In this document: piece by piece, positions 1-8,804 of the stretch | Layout: each line of letters opens with the position of its first letter | How positions within the stretch are numbered: position 1 is the stretch's first letter | DNA from: Mycolicibacterium poriferae | GTDB lineage: Bacteria; Actinomycetota; Actinomycetes; Mycobacteriales; Mycobacteriaceae | Length of the DNA stretch: 64,000 nucleotides | Direction: 5' to 3' | NCBI RefSeq assembly: GCF_010728325.1 | Contig: NZ_AP022570.1 | Span: 1,674,001-1,738,000 of the forward strand | The notes under the pieces: generated by a model | What the model saw: only the letters and a program-made list of their open reading frames with translations | What the model was told of the DNA's origin: nothing | Databases searched by the model: none | Program-made: the position numbers and the translations under genes

Positions 1-1
1 G

Positions 2-289
2 TACGGGTTCGCCGTCGTGGCGGCCTCGGAGGACCCCAACATGTTCGTCATCCCGTCGGACGACGACTTCACCGAACGACTCAACGACCCGGCCGCCGGG
101 GGAATCCGCTACCTGCTGGCGGTGCCCAACGAAGGGCGGGGCGTCTCCGACGCCCTGAACCTGCGCTACCCCACCCTCTACGAGACCGGTGCCGACATCG
201 CCACTCTGGAACTGGAGATCCCCAACGACGGCGACAGTCAGCCCGATTGGCGGCTCTACCGGGTCAACGAACCCGCGGTGACGGACTAG
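2..289 (+). CDS. C-terminal fragment of an unidentified protein
   Basis: The frame is open from the first bases of the window, so the 5' end of this gene lies outside. About 95 C-terminal residues are visible, starting YGFAVVAASEDPN and ending VNEPAVTD. They are hydrophilic, with no membrane segment or lipobox. I do not recognise the family from this tail. The stop lies 89 bases before the arylsulfatase start, on the same strand, so the two might be cotranscribed. Codon use (G/C third positions) is typical of the rest of the window, which supports real coding sequence. Confidence 0.55.
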   Translation, partial: YGFAVVAASEDPNMFVIPSDDDFTERLNDPAAGGIRYLLAVPNEGRGVSDALNLRYPTLYETGADIATLELEIPNDGDSQPDWRLYRVNEPAVTD

Positions 290-378
290 CGAGGAATCAG
301 CCGACCTCGCCATTCGAGCCGGTGTAATGTCTGCCGCGAGCAGGGCTGACGCGGCACCACCGACAGGGACGGGGCGTT

Positions 379-2730
379 ATGGCGACGGAGTTCAACGGCA
401 GGATCGAACTGGACATCCGGGATTCCGAACCGGATTGGGGGCCCTACGCGCCGCCCACCGCGCCGCCCGACGCCCCCAACGTGCTCTATCTCGTCTGGGA
501 CGACGTCGGTATCGCGACGTGGGACTGCTTCGGTGGGCTGGTCGACATGCCTGCCATGCGCCGCATCGCCGAACGCGGAGTCCGGCTTTCGCAGTTCCAC
601 ACCACCGCCCTGTGCTCGCCCACGCGTGCCTCACTGCTGACCGGACGCAACGCCACCACGGTCGGCATGGCGATCGTCGAAGAATTCACCGAGGGTTTCC
701 CCGGCATCAACGGCCGCATTCCTCCTGACACCGCCCTGATCTCGGAGGTGCTGGCCGAACGCGGATACAGCACGTCCTGTGTCGGAAAATGGCATCTGAC
801 GCCCCTGGAGGAGTCCAATCTCGCTGCCACCCGCCGACACTGGCCGCTGTCCCGCGGTTTCGACCGGTTCTACGGGTTCATGGGCGGCGAGACCGACCAG
901 TGGTACCCGGAGCTGATCTACGACGGCCATCCGGTCGAGGCGCCCGCCACGCCGGAGGAGGGCTACCACTTCTCCAAGGACATGGCCGACCGGACCATCG
1001 AATTCATCCGCGATTCGACGATGATCGCACCGGACAAACCCTGGTTCTCCTACGTCTGCCCGGGCGCCGGGCACGCGCCCCATCATGTGTTCACCGAATG
1101 GGCGGACCGCTACGCCGGCGCCTTCGACATGGGTTACGAGCGGTACCGAGAGATCGTGCTGGAGAACCAGAAGCGGCTCGGCATCGTCGCACCGGACACC
1201 GAGCTCTCCCCGGTAAACCCGTACAGCGATGTCACCGGCCCGGACGGGCAACCCTGGCCGGAGCAGGACACGGTGCGGCCGTGGGATGAGCTCAGCGAGG
1301 ACGAGAGGAAGCTGTTCGCCCGCATGGCCGAGGTGTTCGCCGGTTTCCTGTCCTACACCGACGCGCAGATCGGCCGCATCCTGGACTATCTCGAGGAGTC
1401 CGGCCAGCTCGACAACACCATCATCGTCGTCATCAGCGACAACGGCGCCAGCGGTGAGGGCGGGCCGAACGGGTCCGTCAACGAGGGCAAGTTCTTCAAC
1501 GGCTACATCGACACCGTCGAGGACAGCATGCGCTTCTTCGACGAACTGGGTGGCCCCACGACGTACGGCCATTATCCGATCGGGTGGGCGATGGCGTTCA
1601 ACACCCCCTACAAGCTGTACAAGCGCTACGCCTCGCACGAGGGCGGGATCGCCGACGCCGCGATCATCTCCTGGCCCGCAGGCATTTCCGCGCATGGAGA
1701 GATCCGCGACAACTACGTCAACGTCTGCGACATCACCCCGACGGTGTACGACCTGCTCGGCATCGTGGCGCCGGCCACCGTGAAAGGCATTCCGCAGAAA
1801 CCGCTGGACGGCGTCAGCTTCAAAGTGGCCCTGGCTGATCCGGACGCCCCCACGGGCAAGGAGACGCAGTTCTACACGATGCTGGGCACCAGGGGCATCT
1901 GGCACCGGGGCTGGTTCGCCAGCGCGGTGCACCCCGCCGCACCGTCGGGGTGGTCGCATTTCGACCAGGACCGTTGGGAGCTCTTCCATCTCGACGTCGA
2001 CCGCAGCCAGTGCCACGACCTGGCCGCCGAACATCCCGACAAGCTCGCCGAACTGCAGGCGCTGTGGCGCTCGGAAGCCGAGAAGTACAACGGCATCCCG
2101 TTGTCCGATCTGGGTGTGTTCGAGATGATCAGCCGGTGGCGGCCCTCATTGGCCGGGGACCGCACGAGCTACGTCTACTACCCGCACACCGCCCCCGTCG
2201 CGGTCGGCGGCTGCGTCAACATCGCGGGCCGGTCGTTCTCGGTGCTGGCCGACGTGACCGTCGACAGCGAGGACGTGCGCGGCGTGCTGTTCAAACAGGG
2301 TGCGGGACATGGTGGTTACGTGCTCTACGTCGACGAGGGCCGACTGCAGTTCGTGTACAACTTCTTCGGCGAGGAGGAACAGCACGTCGGCGCGGCCGAC
2401 CCGCTGCCCGCGGGCGCCCACATCGTCGGTGTCGGCTTCGCGCGCACCGGCACCGTGGAGGGCAGCCACACCCCGGTCGGGGACGTCACCCTGTACGTCG
2501 ACGGCGCGGCGGTGGCCTCCCGCACCGGCGTCAAGGCCCATCCGGTGATGTTCGGCCTCGCCGGCGGTGGGGTCAGCGTGGGCCGCAATGCGGGGCAACC
2601 GGTGTCGACGGCCTACCGCGCGCCGTTCGAGTTCACCGGCGGCACGATCGGCCGGATCGTCGTCGACGTCTCGGGCGCGCCCTACCTCGACGCCGAGCGC
2701 GAGCTCGCCCGGGCCTTCGCCAGGGACTGA
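379..2730 (+). CDS. atsA: arylsulfatase (AtsA type)
   Basis: Type I sulfatase of 783 residues that hydrolyses sulfate esters. The sulfatase signature CSPTRASLLTGR is present, and Cys79 is the residue expected to be converted to formylglycine. Metal-binding aspartates are seen in LVWDDVG near residue 40 and in VVISDNGAS near residue 357. After the catalytic domain, residues of about 600-783 look like a concanavalin/LamG-type beta-sandwich (FSVLADVTVD, TLYVDGAAVAS, GGTIGRIVVD), a known extension in large mycobacterial AtsA proteins. No signal peptide is visible. The gene encoding the maturing enzyme follows one gene downstream. Order matches M. tuberculosis Rv0711-Rv0712 except for the lipoprotein gene between them. 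Confidence 0.95.
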   Translation: MATEFNGRIELDIRDSEPDWGPYAPPTAPPDAPNVLYLVWDDVGIATWDCFGGLVDMPAMRRIAERGVRLSQFHTTALCSPTRASLLTGRNATTVGMAIVEEFTEGFPGINGRIPPDTALISEVLAERGYSTSCVGKWHLTPLEESNLAATRRHWPLSRGFDRFYGFMGGETDQWYPELIYDGHPVEAPATPEEGYHFSKDMADRTIEFIRDSTMIAPDKPWFSYVCPGAGHAPHHVFTEWADRYAGAFDMGYERYREIVLENQKRLGIVAPDTELSPVNPYSDVTGPDGQPWPEQDTVRPWDELSEDERKLFARMAEVFAGFLSYTDAQIGRILDYLEESGQLDNTIIVVISDNGASGEGGPNGSVNEGKFFNGYIDTVEDSMRFFDELGGPTTYGHYPIGWAMAFNTPYKLYKRYASHEGGIADAAIISWPAGISAHGEIRDNYVNVCDITPTVYDLLGIVAPATVKGIPQKPLDGVSFKVALADPDAPTGKETQFYTMLGTRGIWHRGWFASAVHPAAPSGWSHFDQDRWELFHLDVDRSQCHDLAAEHPDKLAELQALWRSEAEKYNGIPLSDLGVFEMISRWRPSLAGDRTSYVYYPHTAPVAVGGCVNIAGRSFSVLADVTVDSEDVRGVLFKQGAGHGGYVLYVDEGRLQFVYNFFGEEEQHVGAADPLPAGAHIVGVGFARTGTVEGSHTPVGDVTLYVDGAAVASRTGVKAHPVMFGLAGGGVSVGRNAGQPVSTAYRAPFEFTGGTIGRIVVDVSGAPYLDAERELARAFARD

Positions 2731-2732
2731 CG

Positions 2733-3401
2733 GTGCCGCGCCGCCTCGCCGTCGTCGCACTGCTCGCCGTGCTGGCCGGGTCGGCGTGCACGCGCAGCAG
2801 CGAGGGCGTGCCGGTGGCCGCCCCCGGCGCGCAGCAGAGCGCCAGCACCACCACCGCGACGACCGGGCGCGACGAGCCCGCTCCCGGTGTGGTGCCGACC
2901 CCGGAGCCGCGGCCCGGCCCGGAACCGCTCTGCGCGCCGGCCACCCTGCCGCCGGTGCGCACGGTCGCCCTGGTGGCCGATCCGGACGCGCCGACGGCAA
3001 CGGTGGCCGTGCCGGACGGATGGTCGATGTCCGGCGGCAACGGCGACGTCGGTGCCGAACTCAACGGGCCGGCGGGCATGCGGGCGGTGGTCACGATCGC
3101 CGCGACCGACGCCGATGCGGAGACGGCCTTCCGCGAGTACGCCGACCAGCTCACCGCCGACAGCTCCATCACCACCCTCAGCGTGCTGCCGGGAGAGATG
3201 TGCGGACTGTCCGGGCAGACGTTGCTCGGCATCCTGTCCGACGGCACACAGACCGTCCAGTACCGCGACCGCATCGTGCACGTCCCGACCGGCGAGCGTG
3301 ACTACCTGATCGCCGTGCACGTCACGGCACCGTCCGACGCGCCCGGATTCGACGAGCCGGCGGCGCTGCTGACCGACGACTTCGAGATCGGCCTACCCTG
3401 A
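2733..3401 (+). CDS. LpqN/LpqT-family lipoprotein
   Basis: A 222-residue exported protein starting at GTG two bases after the atsA stop. The N-terminus (VPRRLAVVALLAVLAG) is a signal peptide, followed by SAC, where Cys20 would be lipidated; the lipobox is imperfect, with Gly at -3. A low-complexity Ser/Thr/Pro/Ala linker follows to about residue 70. The rest resembles the mycobacterial LpqN/LpqT family: TVAVPDGWSM, then a beta-rich domain ending LLTDDFEIGLP. These envelope lipoproteins have no firmly assigned reaction. Its position between sulfatase and formylglycine-generating enzyme suggests cotranscription, not necessarily a shared function. Start choice rests on the signal peptide. Confidence 0.8.
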   Translation: MPRRLAVVALLAVLAGSACTRSSEGVPVAAPGAQQSASTTTATTGRDEPAPGVVPTPEPRPGPEPLCAPATLPPVRTVALVADPDAPTATVAVPDGWSMSGGNGDVGAELNGPAGMRAVVTIAATDADAETAFREYADQLTADSSITTLSVLPGEMCGLSGQTLLGILSDGTQTVQYRDRIVHVPTGERDYLIAVHVTAPSDAPGFDEPAALLTDDFEIGLP

Positions 3402-3406
3402 AACGC

Positions 3407-4294
3407 ATGCTCACCGACCTCGTCGACATCGACGGCGGTACCTTCCGGATGGGCTCGACCCGCTTCTACCCCGAAGAGGCGCCCGCCCACACCGTCAGCG
3501 TCGCCCCGTTCGCGATCGAGCGCCATCCGGTGACCAACGCGCAGTTCGCCGAATTCGTCGGCGACACCGGCTATCGGACCGTCGCCGAACTCGCGCCCGA
3601 CCCGGCGCTGTTCCCCGGCGCTGCCGCCGAGGACCTGGTGCCCGGAGCGCTGGTGTTCCACCCCACCAGCGGGCCGGTCGACCTGCGCGACTGGCGCCAA
3701 TGGTGGCAGTGGGTTCCCGGCGCGGACTGGCGGCACCCCTTCGGGCCGGGCAGCGACACCGACGCTCTCGCCGACCGGCCCGAGCACCCGGTGGTCCAGG
3801 TCTGCTACGCCGACGCCGCCGCCTACGCACGCTGGGCCGGCCGACGGTTGCCGACCGAAGCGGAATGGGAGTTCGCGGCGCGGGGCGGATCGACGTCGAC
3901 CTACCCGTGGGGCGAGGAACCCGCGCCCGGCGGCCAGGTGATGGCCAACACCTGGCAGGGCCGCTTCCCGTACCGCAACGACGGTGCCCTCGGCTGGGCG
4001 GGCACCTCGCCGGTCGGGGTTTTTCCGCCGAACGGCTACGGGCTGGTCGACATGATCGGCAACGTGTGGGAGTGGACGACGACCCGGTTCAGCGGCCACC
4101 ACGAGATAGGTGGCGGCACTCAGACCTGTTGTCCGGCAACGGGTCCCGATCCTGCACTGGTGCAGGCGCTGAAAGGTGGATCGCATCTGTGCGCGCCGGA
4201 GTACTGCCACCGGTACCGGCCCGCGGCGCGTTCACCGCAATCCCAGGACAGCGCCACCACCCACATCGGTTTCCGCTGCGTCACCGGCGCGTAG
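3407..4294 (+). CDS. formylglycine-generating enzyme (sulfatase maturase)
   Basis: SUMF1/EgtB-fold oxidase of 295 residues (M. tuberculosis Rv0712 type) that converts the sulfatase signature Cys to C-alpha-formylglycine with O2 and copper. Family features are MGSTRFYPEEAP near the N-terminus, PVTNAQFAEFV (41-51), RLPTEAEWEFAARGG (147-161), NGYGLVDMIGNVWEW (209-223) and the active-site pair in GGSHLCAPEYCHRYR, Cys262 and Cys267. The ending HIGFRCV is also typical. The gene starts five bases after the lipoprotein stop. Its natural client is AtsA two genes upstream. It is not an ergothioneine synthase (EgtB), since both catalytic cysteines are present and the DinB domain is missing. Confidence 0.95.
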   Translation: MLTDLVDIDGGTFRMGSTRFYPEEAPAHTVSVAPFAIERHPVTNAQFAEFVGDTGYRTVAELAPDPALFPGAAAEDLVPGALVFHPTSGPVDLRDWRQWWQWVPGADWRHPFGPGSDTDALADRPEHPVVQVCYADAAAYARWAGRRLPTEAEWEFAARGGSTSTYPWGEEPAPGGQVMANTWQGRFPYRNDGALGWAGTSPVGVFPPNGYGLVDMIGNVWEWTTTRFSGHHEIGGGTQTCCPATGPDPALVQALKGGSHLCAPEYCHRYRPAARSPQSQDSATTHIGFRCVTGA

Positions 4295-4303
4295 GTTGGT
4301 GTG

Positions 4304-4696
4304 ATGGTTGACGCGGTCGCCGATCTCGGTGCGCAGAAGTTCGTGTCGTTGACGACGTACAAACGCAGCGGTGAGGCCGTCGCGACGCCGATGTGGGTGG
4401 CGGCGCAGGACGGTCGGCTCGCGTTCTGGACGCCGTCGGACAGTTGGAAGGTCAAGCGCGCCCGCCGTGACCCCAGGGTGTCGGTCGCCCCGTGCAACCG
4501 CACAGGTTCCGTGCCGGAAGGCGCACCCCGGATCGGTGGGCACGCCGAGGTGCTCGACCACGACGACGACGTCCGCCGCGTGCGGGCCGCGATCAAGCGC
4601 AAGTACGGCCTGGTGTTCAACGTGGTCACCGTCGTCGAACGGATCATGCGGCGCGGCCGCGAGGAGCGCACGGTGCTGCTGGTGACCCTGGACTGA
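4304..4696 (+). CDS. PPOX-class F420/flavin-dependent protein
   Basis: A 130-residue split-barrel flavoprotein of the pyridoxamine-phosphate-oxidase-like class common in mycobacteria, often F420-dependent. Family features are FVSLTTYKRSGEAVATPMWV (about 12-31), LAFWTPSDSWKVKRARRDPRV, a cofactor-binding stretch, and a C-terminal helix. The ATG at 4304 is preferred to the GTG three bases upstream. The gene lies nine bases after the maturase stop, so it probably belongs to the same operon. The substrate is unknown. Heme-utilisation proteins and F420-biliverdin reductases share the fold, so the exact subtype is open. Confidence 0.8.
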   Translation: MVDAVADLGAQKFVSLTTYKRSGEAVATPMWVAAQDGRLAFWTPSDSWKVKRARRDPRVSVAPCNRTGSVPEGAPRIGGHAEVLDHDDDVRRVRAAIKRKYGLVFNVVTVVERIMRRGREERTVLLVTLD

Positions 4697-4701
4697 TCCG
4701 G

Positions 4702-5409
4702 TCAACCGGTGGAGGTCAGCGCCGCGCGCGGCGACAGCCGCAGGTGCCCCAGCCATGCGGTGCCCGCCGTGAGCGCTGCAGCCAGGCCGAACGGCACCGC
4801 GACGTGGATCCGCAGCAGCAGGGCGCCCACCAGAGCGCCGGCGAAGATCGTCACGATCGCCCCGAGCCGGCGGTTGAACACCGCCCCCCGACCGCCGCGC
4901 GGCCACGTCTCGCCCGCCAGCGACGCCAGCGTCGACGTGACGACCACGGTCGTCATGTCGGCGACCGCGACCGCTCGCGCGGCGACGGCCTGCTGACCCA
5001 TCACCGCTGCCGTCGTCGCGGCGAGCACCACCTTGAGCAGCGGCCCCGCGTCGGACCCGGTGAACGCCGCGACGACGGTCAGGACCGTCAGCGCGAGCGC
5101 GCCGACCGAGAGCAGCACCGTCACCCGGTGATGCCAGCCCGGCGGGTCCAGCGACCGAGGTTTACGCAGCACCATCCCGGCCACCCACGCCGCCGCGGTG
5201 AACGCGACGAGCGCGACCGCAGGGCCCAACACCGGCAGCTCGTCGGCCCCGGCCACACCCATTCCGAGGATCACGATGTTGCCGGTCATGTTGCCGGTGA
5301 ACACCCGGTCCAGGGCCAGGAAGCCGACCGCGTCGACCACCCCGGTGACGAAGGTCAACGACATGGTCGCCACCAGGGCGAGACGGTCGCGGTCCAGTGC
5401 GGCGAGCAT
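4702..5409 (-). CDS. DUF1275 (YoaK-like) membrane protein
   Basis: A 235-residue integral membrane protein with about six hydrophobic segments. The motif FVTGVVDAVGFLALDRVFTG followed by NMTGNIVILG near the N-terminus is diagnostic of the DUF1275/YoaK family, whose function is not settled. The ATG at 5409 is chosen because it directly precedes this conserved core; the frame stays open upstream, but that part overlaps the neighbouring transporter. It lies eight bases downstream of the transporter on the same strand, so the two are likely cotranscribed. Confidence 0.85.
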   Translation of the reverse strand: MLAALDRDRLALVATMSLTFVTGVVDAVGFLALDRVFTGNMTGNIVILGMGVAGADELPVLGPAVALVAFTAAAWVAGMVLRKPRSLDPPGWHHRVTVLLSVGALALTVLTVVAAFTGSDAGPLLKVVLAATTAAVMGQQAVAARAVAVADMTTVVVTSTLASLAGETWPRGGRGAVFNRRLGAIVTIFAGALVGALLLRIHVAVPFGLAAALTAGTAWLGHLRLSPRAALTSTG

Positions 5410-5417
5410 CGTCGTCC

Positions 5418-7037
5418 TCAGAACACCAGAAGCGCGAACACCGTGCTCAACACGAGTCCGGTCATCACCGGCAGGAAACACTTGCGGGCCAGCGTGAGCA
5501 CCGGAACGCGGGCGAAACCGGCGACGGCGATCAGCGACGACCACGCCACGAGGGTGCCACCACCCGACCAGATGTTGCCCATCTGGCCGATCGCCGCCAG
5601 CGTCGACGGGTCCATCCCGCCGGCCGGTCCGAGCGCGCCGGCGAGCGCACCGGTCAGGGGCAGTCCGCTGAAGCCGGAGCCGTCGAGACCCGCGACGATA
5701 CCGATGATCAGCACGCCGAATGCCAGCACCACGGGGTTGGGGGTGATGTGCGACTGCGCGGCGCTGATCAGATCGAACAGAAATGCCGGCGGGGTCGCGG
5801 TCTCGGGCAGACTCAGGATGCGGCCGGCGAAATCACCGTTGCCGATGAAGAAGAATCCCGCGATCGGCAACACGATGCCCATGGCCTTGAACGCGAAGAC
5901 CAGGCCGTCGGTGATGTGCGCCGAGGAACTCTCGAGGAAGTTGCGCTTGTCGTTGGTCACGCACGCGGCGAACAGGAGCAGCGCCGCGATTCCGCCGACG
6001 ATCCCGGCCGCGTCGCCGCCCTGCAGCGGCGGCACCAGGGAGGTGAACTTGCCGAGCAGCAGGTAGGCGATGAAGGCGAAGTAGGCGGTGGGGACCAGCA
6101 CGGCGAACACCTTGGCCGAGTTCGTCTTCGGCGGATCCGACGGCGCCGGTTCGGCCACCGGTTCGGTGCGCACCAGCGTCGCCGCAGCCGCCGGACGCGC
6201 CTCGCTCACGGACCCACCGGAATCGACCGGGGAGTCTGCGGGGCGGGCCCCCGTCGGGCCACCCTGGCCGCCATCGGCGGCACTGCCGCCGCTGCCCGCA
6301 CTGTCACCGCTGCCCGCGCTCCCGGCGCTCTCGCCGCCGGTCATGCCGAACTTGTCGGCCTTGTTCTCCCATGCCACGAGCAGCTCCGGCGACGGCTTGC
6401 GCCACGTGCGGCGCTGGGTGACGTAGGTGACCAGCAGCGCCACCACGCCCACGATCAAGGACAGCACCAGCGACTTGTCCGCCACACTGTCGGGGTCGAC
6501 GCCGGCCGCCGTGGCCGAGATGCCGGGGGCGACCTTGATGATGTAGTCGGCGGACAACGCCATGCCCTGTCCGGCGATGGCGATCACCATGCCCACCGAC
6601 AACGGTGTGAGGCCGGCGCGGATCGCCACCGGGATCAGCACGGCACCGACGAGCGGCACCGCCGGCGTGGGCCAGAAGAACAGCGAGATCACGTAGGTGA
6701 CGAGCGCCAGGATCAGGAAACTGCTTGTGCCCGCGCGCATCACACGGCGGAACGGGGTCACCATCAGCCGATCGGCCCCCATCTCGCGCAGCGCGCCGAG
6801 CATCGCGGTGACCAGCGCGATGATCAGGAAGATGTTGAACAACTCCTGGGCGGCCACCAGGCTGGCATTGAAGATCGACGACAGACCGGTGATGATGCTG
6901 CCCGAGAACGCCCACGCCGTCAGCATCGTGGCGGCCACGGCAGGCACCACGATGTTCTTGCGCATCGCCATCGTGATCAGGATGACGACGATGCCGGCCA
7001 GATAGATCCAGTGCGCGGCAGTCAGTTGAACTTGCAT
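5418..7037 (-). CDS. large permease of the catabolic island (carboxylate/ion-transporter-like)
   Basis: A 539-residue membrane protein with about 12 hydrophobic segments. The N-terminus WIYLAGIVVILITMAMRKNI and the repeated halves, plus re-entrant-type stretches such as GMALSADYIIKVAPG and GQMGNIWSGGGTLVAWSS, suggest an IT-superfamily (DctM/CitM/DcuC-like) secondary transporter. A hydrophilic Gly/Ser/Ala-rich loop around residues 225-300 splits it in two. I cannot name the substrate. The ATG at 7037 is followed at once by the first membrane segment. It diverges from the island's MFS gene across a 383-base regulatory region and probably imports the compound the downstream enzymes degrade. Confidence 0.7.
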   Translation of the reverse strand: MQVQLTAAHWIYLAGIVVILITMAMRKNIVVPAVAATMLTAWAFSGSIITGLSSIFNASLVAAQELFNIFLIIALVTAMLGALREMGADRLMVTPFRRVMRAGTSSFLILALVTYVISLFFWPTPAVPLVGAVLIPVAIRAGLTPLSVGMVIAIAGQGMALSADYIIKVAPGISATAAGVDPDSVADKSLVLSLIVGVVALLVTYVTQRRTWRKPSPELLVAWENKADKFGMTGGESAGSAGSGDSAGSGGSAADGGQGGPTGARPADSPVDSGGSVSEARPAAAATLVRTEPVAEPAPSDPPKTNSAKVFAVLVPTAYFAFIAYLLLGKFTSLVPPLQGGDAAGIVGGIAALLLFAACVTNDKRNFLESSSAHITDGLVFAFKAMGIVLPIAGFFFIGNGDFAGRILSLPETATPPAFLFDLISAAQSHITPNPVVLAFGVLIIGIVAGLDGSGFSGLPLTGALAGALGPAGGMDPSTLAAIGQMGNIWSGGGTLVAWSSLIAVAGFARVPVLTLARKCFLPVMTGLVLSTVFALLVF

Positions 7038-7420
7038 AGGCAGGGCCCTTCGTCGCAACTGCTCGTGGGCTGTGCAGTCTGTTGGTGGAATGCTCGGCGT
7101 GTCGACCGTCACGGTCAACGCTCACAGTGCACACCGGTTTGTGGCCACCTATGTGCAATATGCTCCGAGCTTGTCGGTGAGATGTCAGCGCGTTTCAGGC
7201 AGGTAACAATGTCGGCGAAAAGCGACACAGGGCGACTTCGCAGGTGTTAGAGCCGATTTCCGGGTCGCTGTGCGCACTGTTCAGATTCGGCCGCCCCGGC
7301 TGTGCATGATGCCCTCGGCGTGGGCTGCCGGTCCGGCCCTGTCGGTGAGACAGTGGGCATGACGCGATATCAGGCCCGCACGGGCATCCCCGACAGATCG
7401 ATGGTGACCTCCGAGCGACC
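7038..7420. promoter_or_regulatory. divergent intergenic region with repeated TGTGCA-like elements
   Basis: This 383-base gap separates the permease and MFS genes, which read away from each other. No gene is seen. Several similar short elements occur: CTGTGCAGTCTGTT around 7070, CACAGTGCACAC at 7123-7134, CTATGTGCAATAT at 7149-7161, CTGTGCGCACTG at 7268-7279 and CTGTGCATGAT around 7300. Related copies lie before the PucR gene (10547-10562) and before the diiron-enzyme gene (11149-11165). The shared distribution suggests binding sites for the PucR-type regulator. This is pattern reading, not a statistical test. Confidence 0.4.
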
Positions 7421-8797
7421 ATGACAGACACCGACATTCAGCGGCCGGGCGCCGCTGGCCGGCCGCAGGGTGACGGCACACCGCTGGCGCTGGCGGCCCT
7501 GCTCGCCGGCACGTTGGTGGGCACGGTCAGCAACAACGTGGTCAACGTCCCGCTGCCGGCCATCCTCGAGGAGTTCGACGCCCCGCTGAGCAGCGGGGTC
7601 TTCGTCGTGGTCGGTTTCCTGCTGACGTTCACCGCCACGATGCCGCTGGTGGGCTGGATCGGGGACCGGTTCGGCCGGCGCCGGGTGTACTGCGTGGCGT
7701 TGATCGGCACTGCGGTGTGCGCGGTCGGCGCGGCCACCGCCCCCTCGCTGGAGCTGCTCGTCGCCTGGCGTTGCCTGGGCGGTTTGCTCGCCGCCGCGTT
7801 CGCCCCCGCCGTGATGGGACTGCTCACCTGGCTGTTCGACGGGGACAGGCGAGGGCGCGCGGTGGGTGCCTGGGCTTCGGTCAACGGAATCGGACAGGCG
7901 GCGGGCCCGGCCATGGGCGGCTTCGTCGCCGATGCGTGGGGGTGGCGCTGGGTGTTCGTGCCGTTGGTGCCCGTCGCGCTGGCCGGCCTGATCGGCACGC
8001 TGCGCCACATTCCGGCCTACCCGGGCACCAGGATGCGGTTCGACCTGACGGGAGCATGCGCACTGACGTTCGGCTCCGGCCTGCTGATCCTCGGGGTCGC
8101 CCTCATCCCCGCGCCGGGCACCACCGCCGCCGTCCTGGCGCTGCTCGGCGTCGCGGTGGCGGTCCTGAGCTTCTTCGTCTGGCACTGCCTACGGGTCGAG
8201 AACCCGTTCGTCGCCGTGCGACTCGTCGCCGAGGTGCGCTTCGTCCGCAGCTCGGTGGCGGCGTTCACGCAGATGTTCGCGCTGGGCGCGATGTTGCTGG
8301 CGATCCCGCTCTACCTCATCACCCAGGGCAGGTCCGCTTCGGCGGCCGGGTTGGTGTTGCTCACCGTGCCGGCCACGATGGCCCTGCTGGGGCCGCTGGT
8401 CGGTCGCTACCTGGATCGTCTCGGTCCGCGCCGGGTGATGCGCACCGGCCTGGTGCTGCTGATCGTCGCCCAGGCGGGACTGGCGGCAGCCGTCTCGGGC
8501 CGCTTCGGTGCCGCGCACGCCGTGTTCGTCGCCGTCACGGTGATCCTGGTCCTCGCCGGTGTGGGTATCGCGCTGGTGCAGACGCCGGCCGCGACGGGCG
8601 CCACCCGTTCGCCGGCGGGTGCGCACGGCACCGGGCTGGGGTTGTACAACCTGGCCAGGTTCGGTGGTTCGGCGATGGGCGCGGCGTGGGTGGCCATCGC
8701 GCTTCACCTGGCGTCCTACCCGGCGGTGTTCGCGCTGACCGCGGTGATGGCGGGGCTGGGCCTACTGGCCTCGTTCTGCGGCGCCGACCCGCCGTGA
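7421..8797 (+). CDS. MFS transporter
   Basis: A 458-residue major facilitator superfamily protein with at least 12 hydrophobic segments. The motif-A loop GWIGDRFGRRRVY follows the second segment (about residues 84-96), and the antiporter-type pattern AWASVNGIGQAAGPAMGGFV (about 149-168) resembles drug:H+ antiporters. The start MTDTDIQRPG gives a short cytosolic tail before the first segment. It diverges from the permease and converges on the PucR gene, with stops eight bases apart. It could export a toxic intermediate or take up the island's substrate; the sequence does not decide. Confidence 0.85.
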   Translation: MTDTDIQRPGAAGRPQGDGTPLALAALLAGTLVGTVSNNVVNVPLPAILEEFDAPLSSGVFVVVGFLLTFTATMPLVGWIGDRFGRRRVYCVALIGTAVCAVGAATAPSLELLVAWRCLGGLLAAAFAPAVMGLLTWLFDGDRRGRAVGAWASVNGIGQAAGPAMGGFVADAWGWRWVFVPLVPVALAGLIGTLRHIPAYPGTRMRFDLTGACALTFGSGLLILGVALIPAPGTTAAVLALLGVAVAVLSFFVWHCLRVENPFVAVRLVAEVRFVRSSVAAFTQMFALGAMLLAIPLYLITQGRSASAAGLVLLTVPATMALLGPLVGRYLDRLGPRRVMRTGLVLLIVAQAGLAAAVSGRFGAAHAVFVAVTVILVLAGVGIALVQTPAATGATRSPAGAHGTGLGLYNLARFGGSAMGAAWVAIALHLASYPAVFALTAVMAGLGLLASFCGADPP

Positions 8798-8804
8798 GGC
8801 GGCC

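Noticed and set aside
631..2034. A 467-codon open frame antisense to the sulfatase gene
   Set aside because: Its composition follows from the G/C third-position bias of the real gene on the other strand; no recognisable motif and no ribosome binding site.
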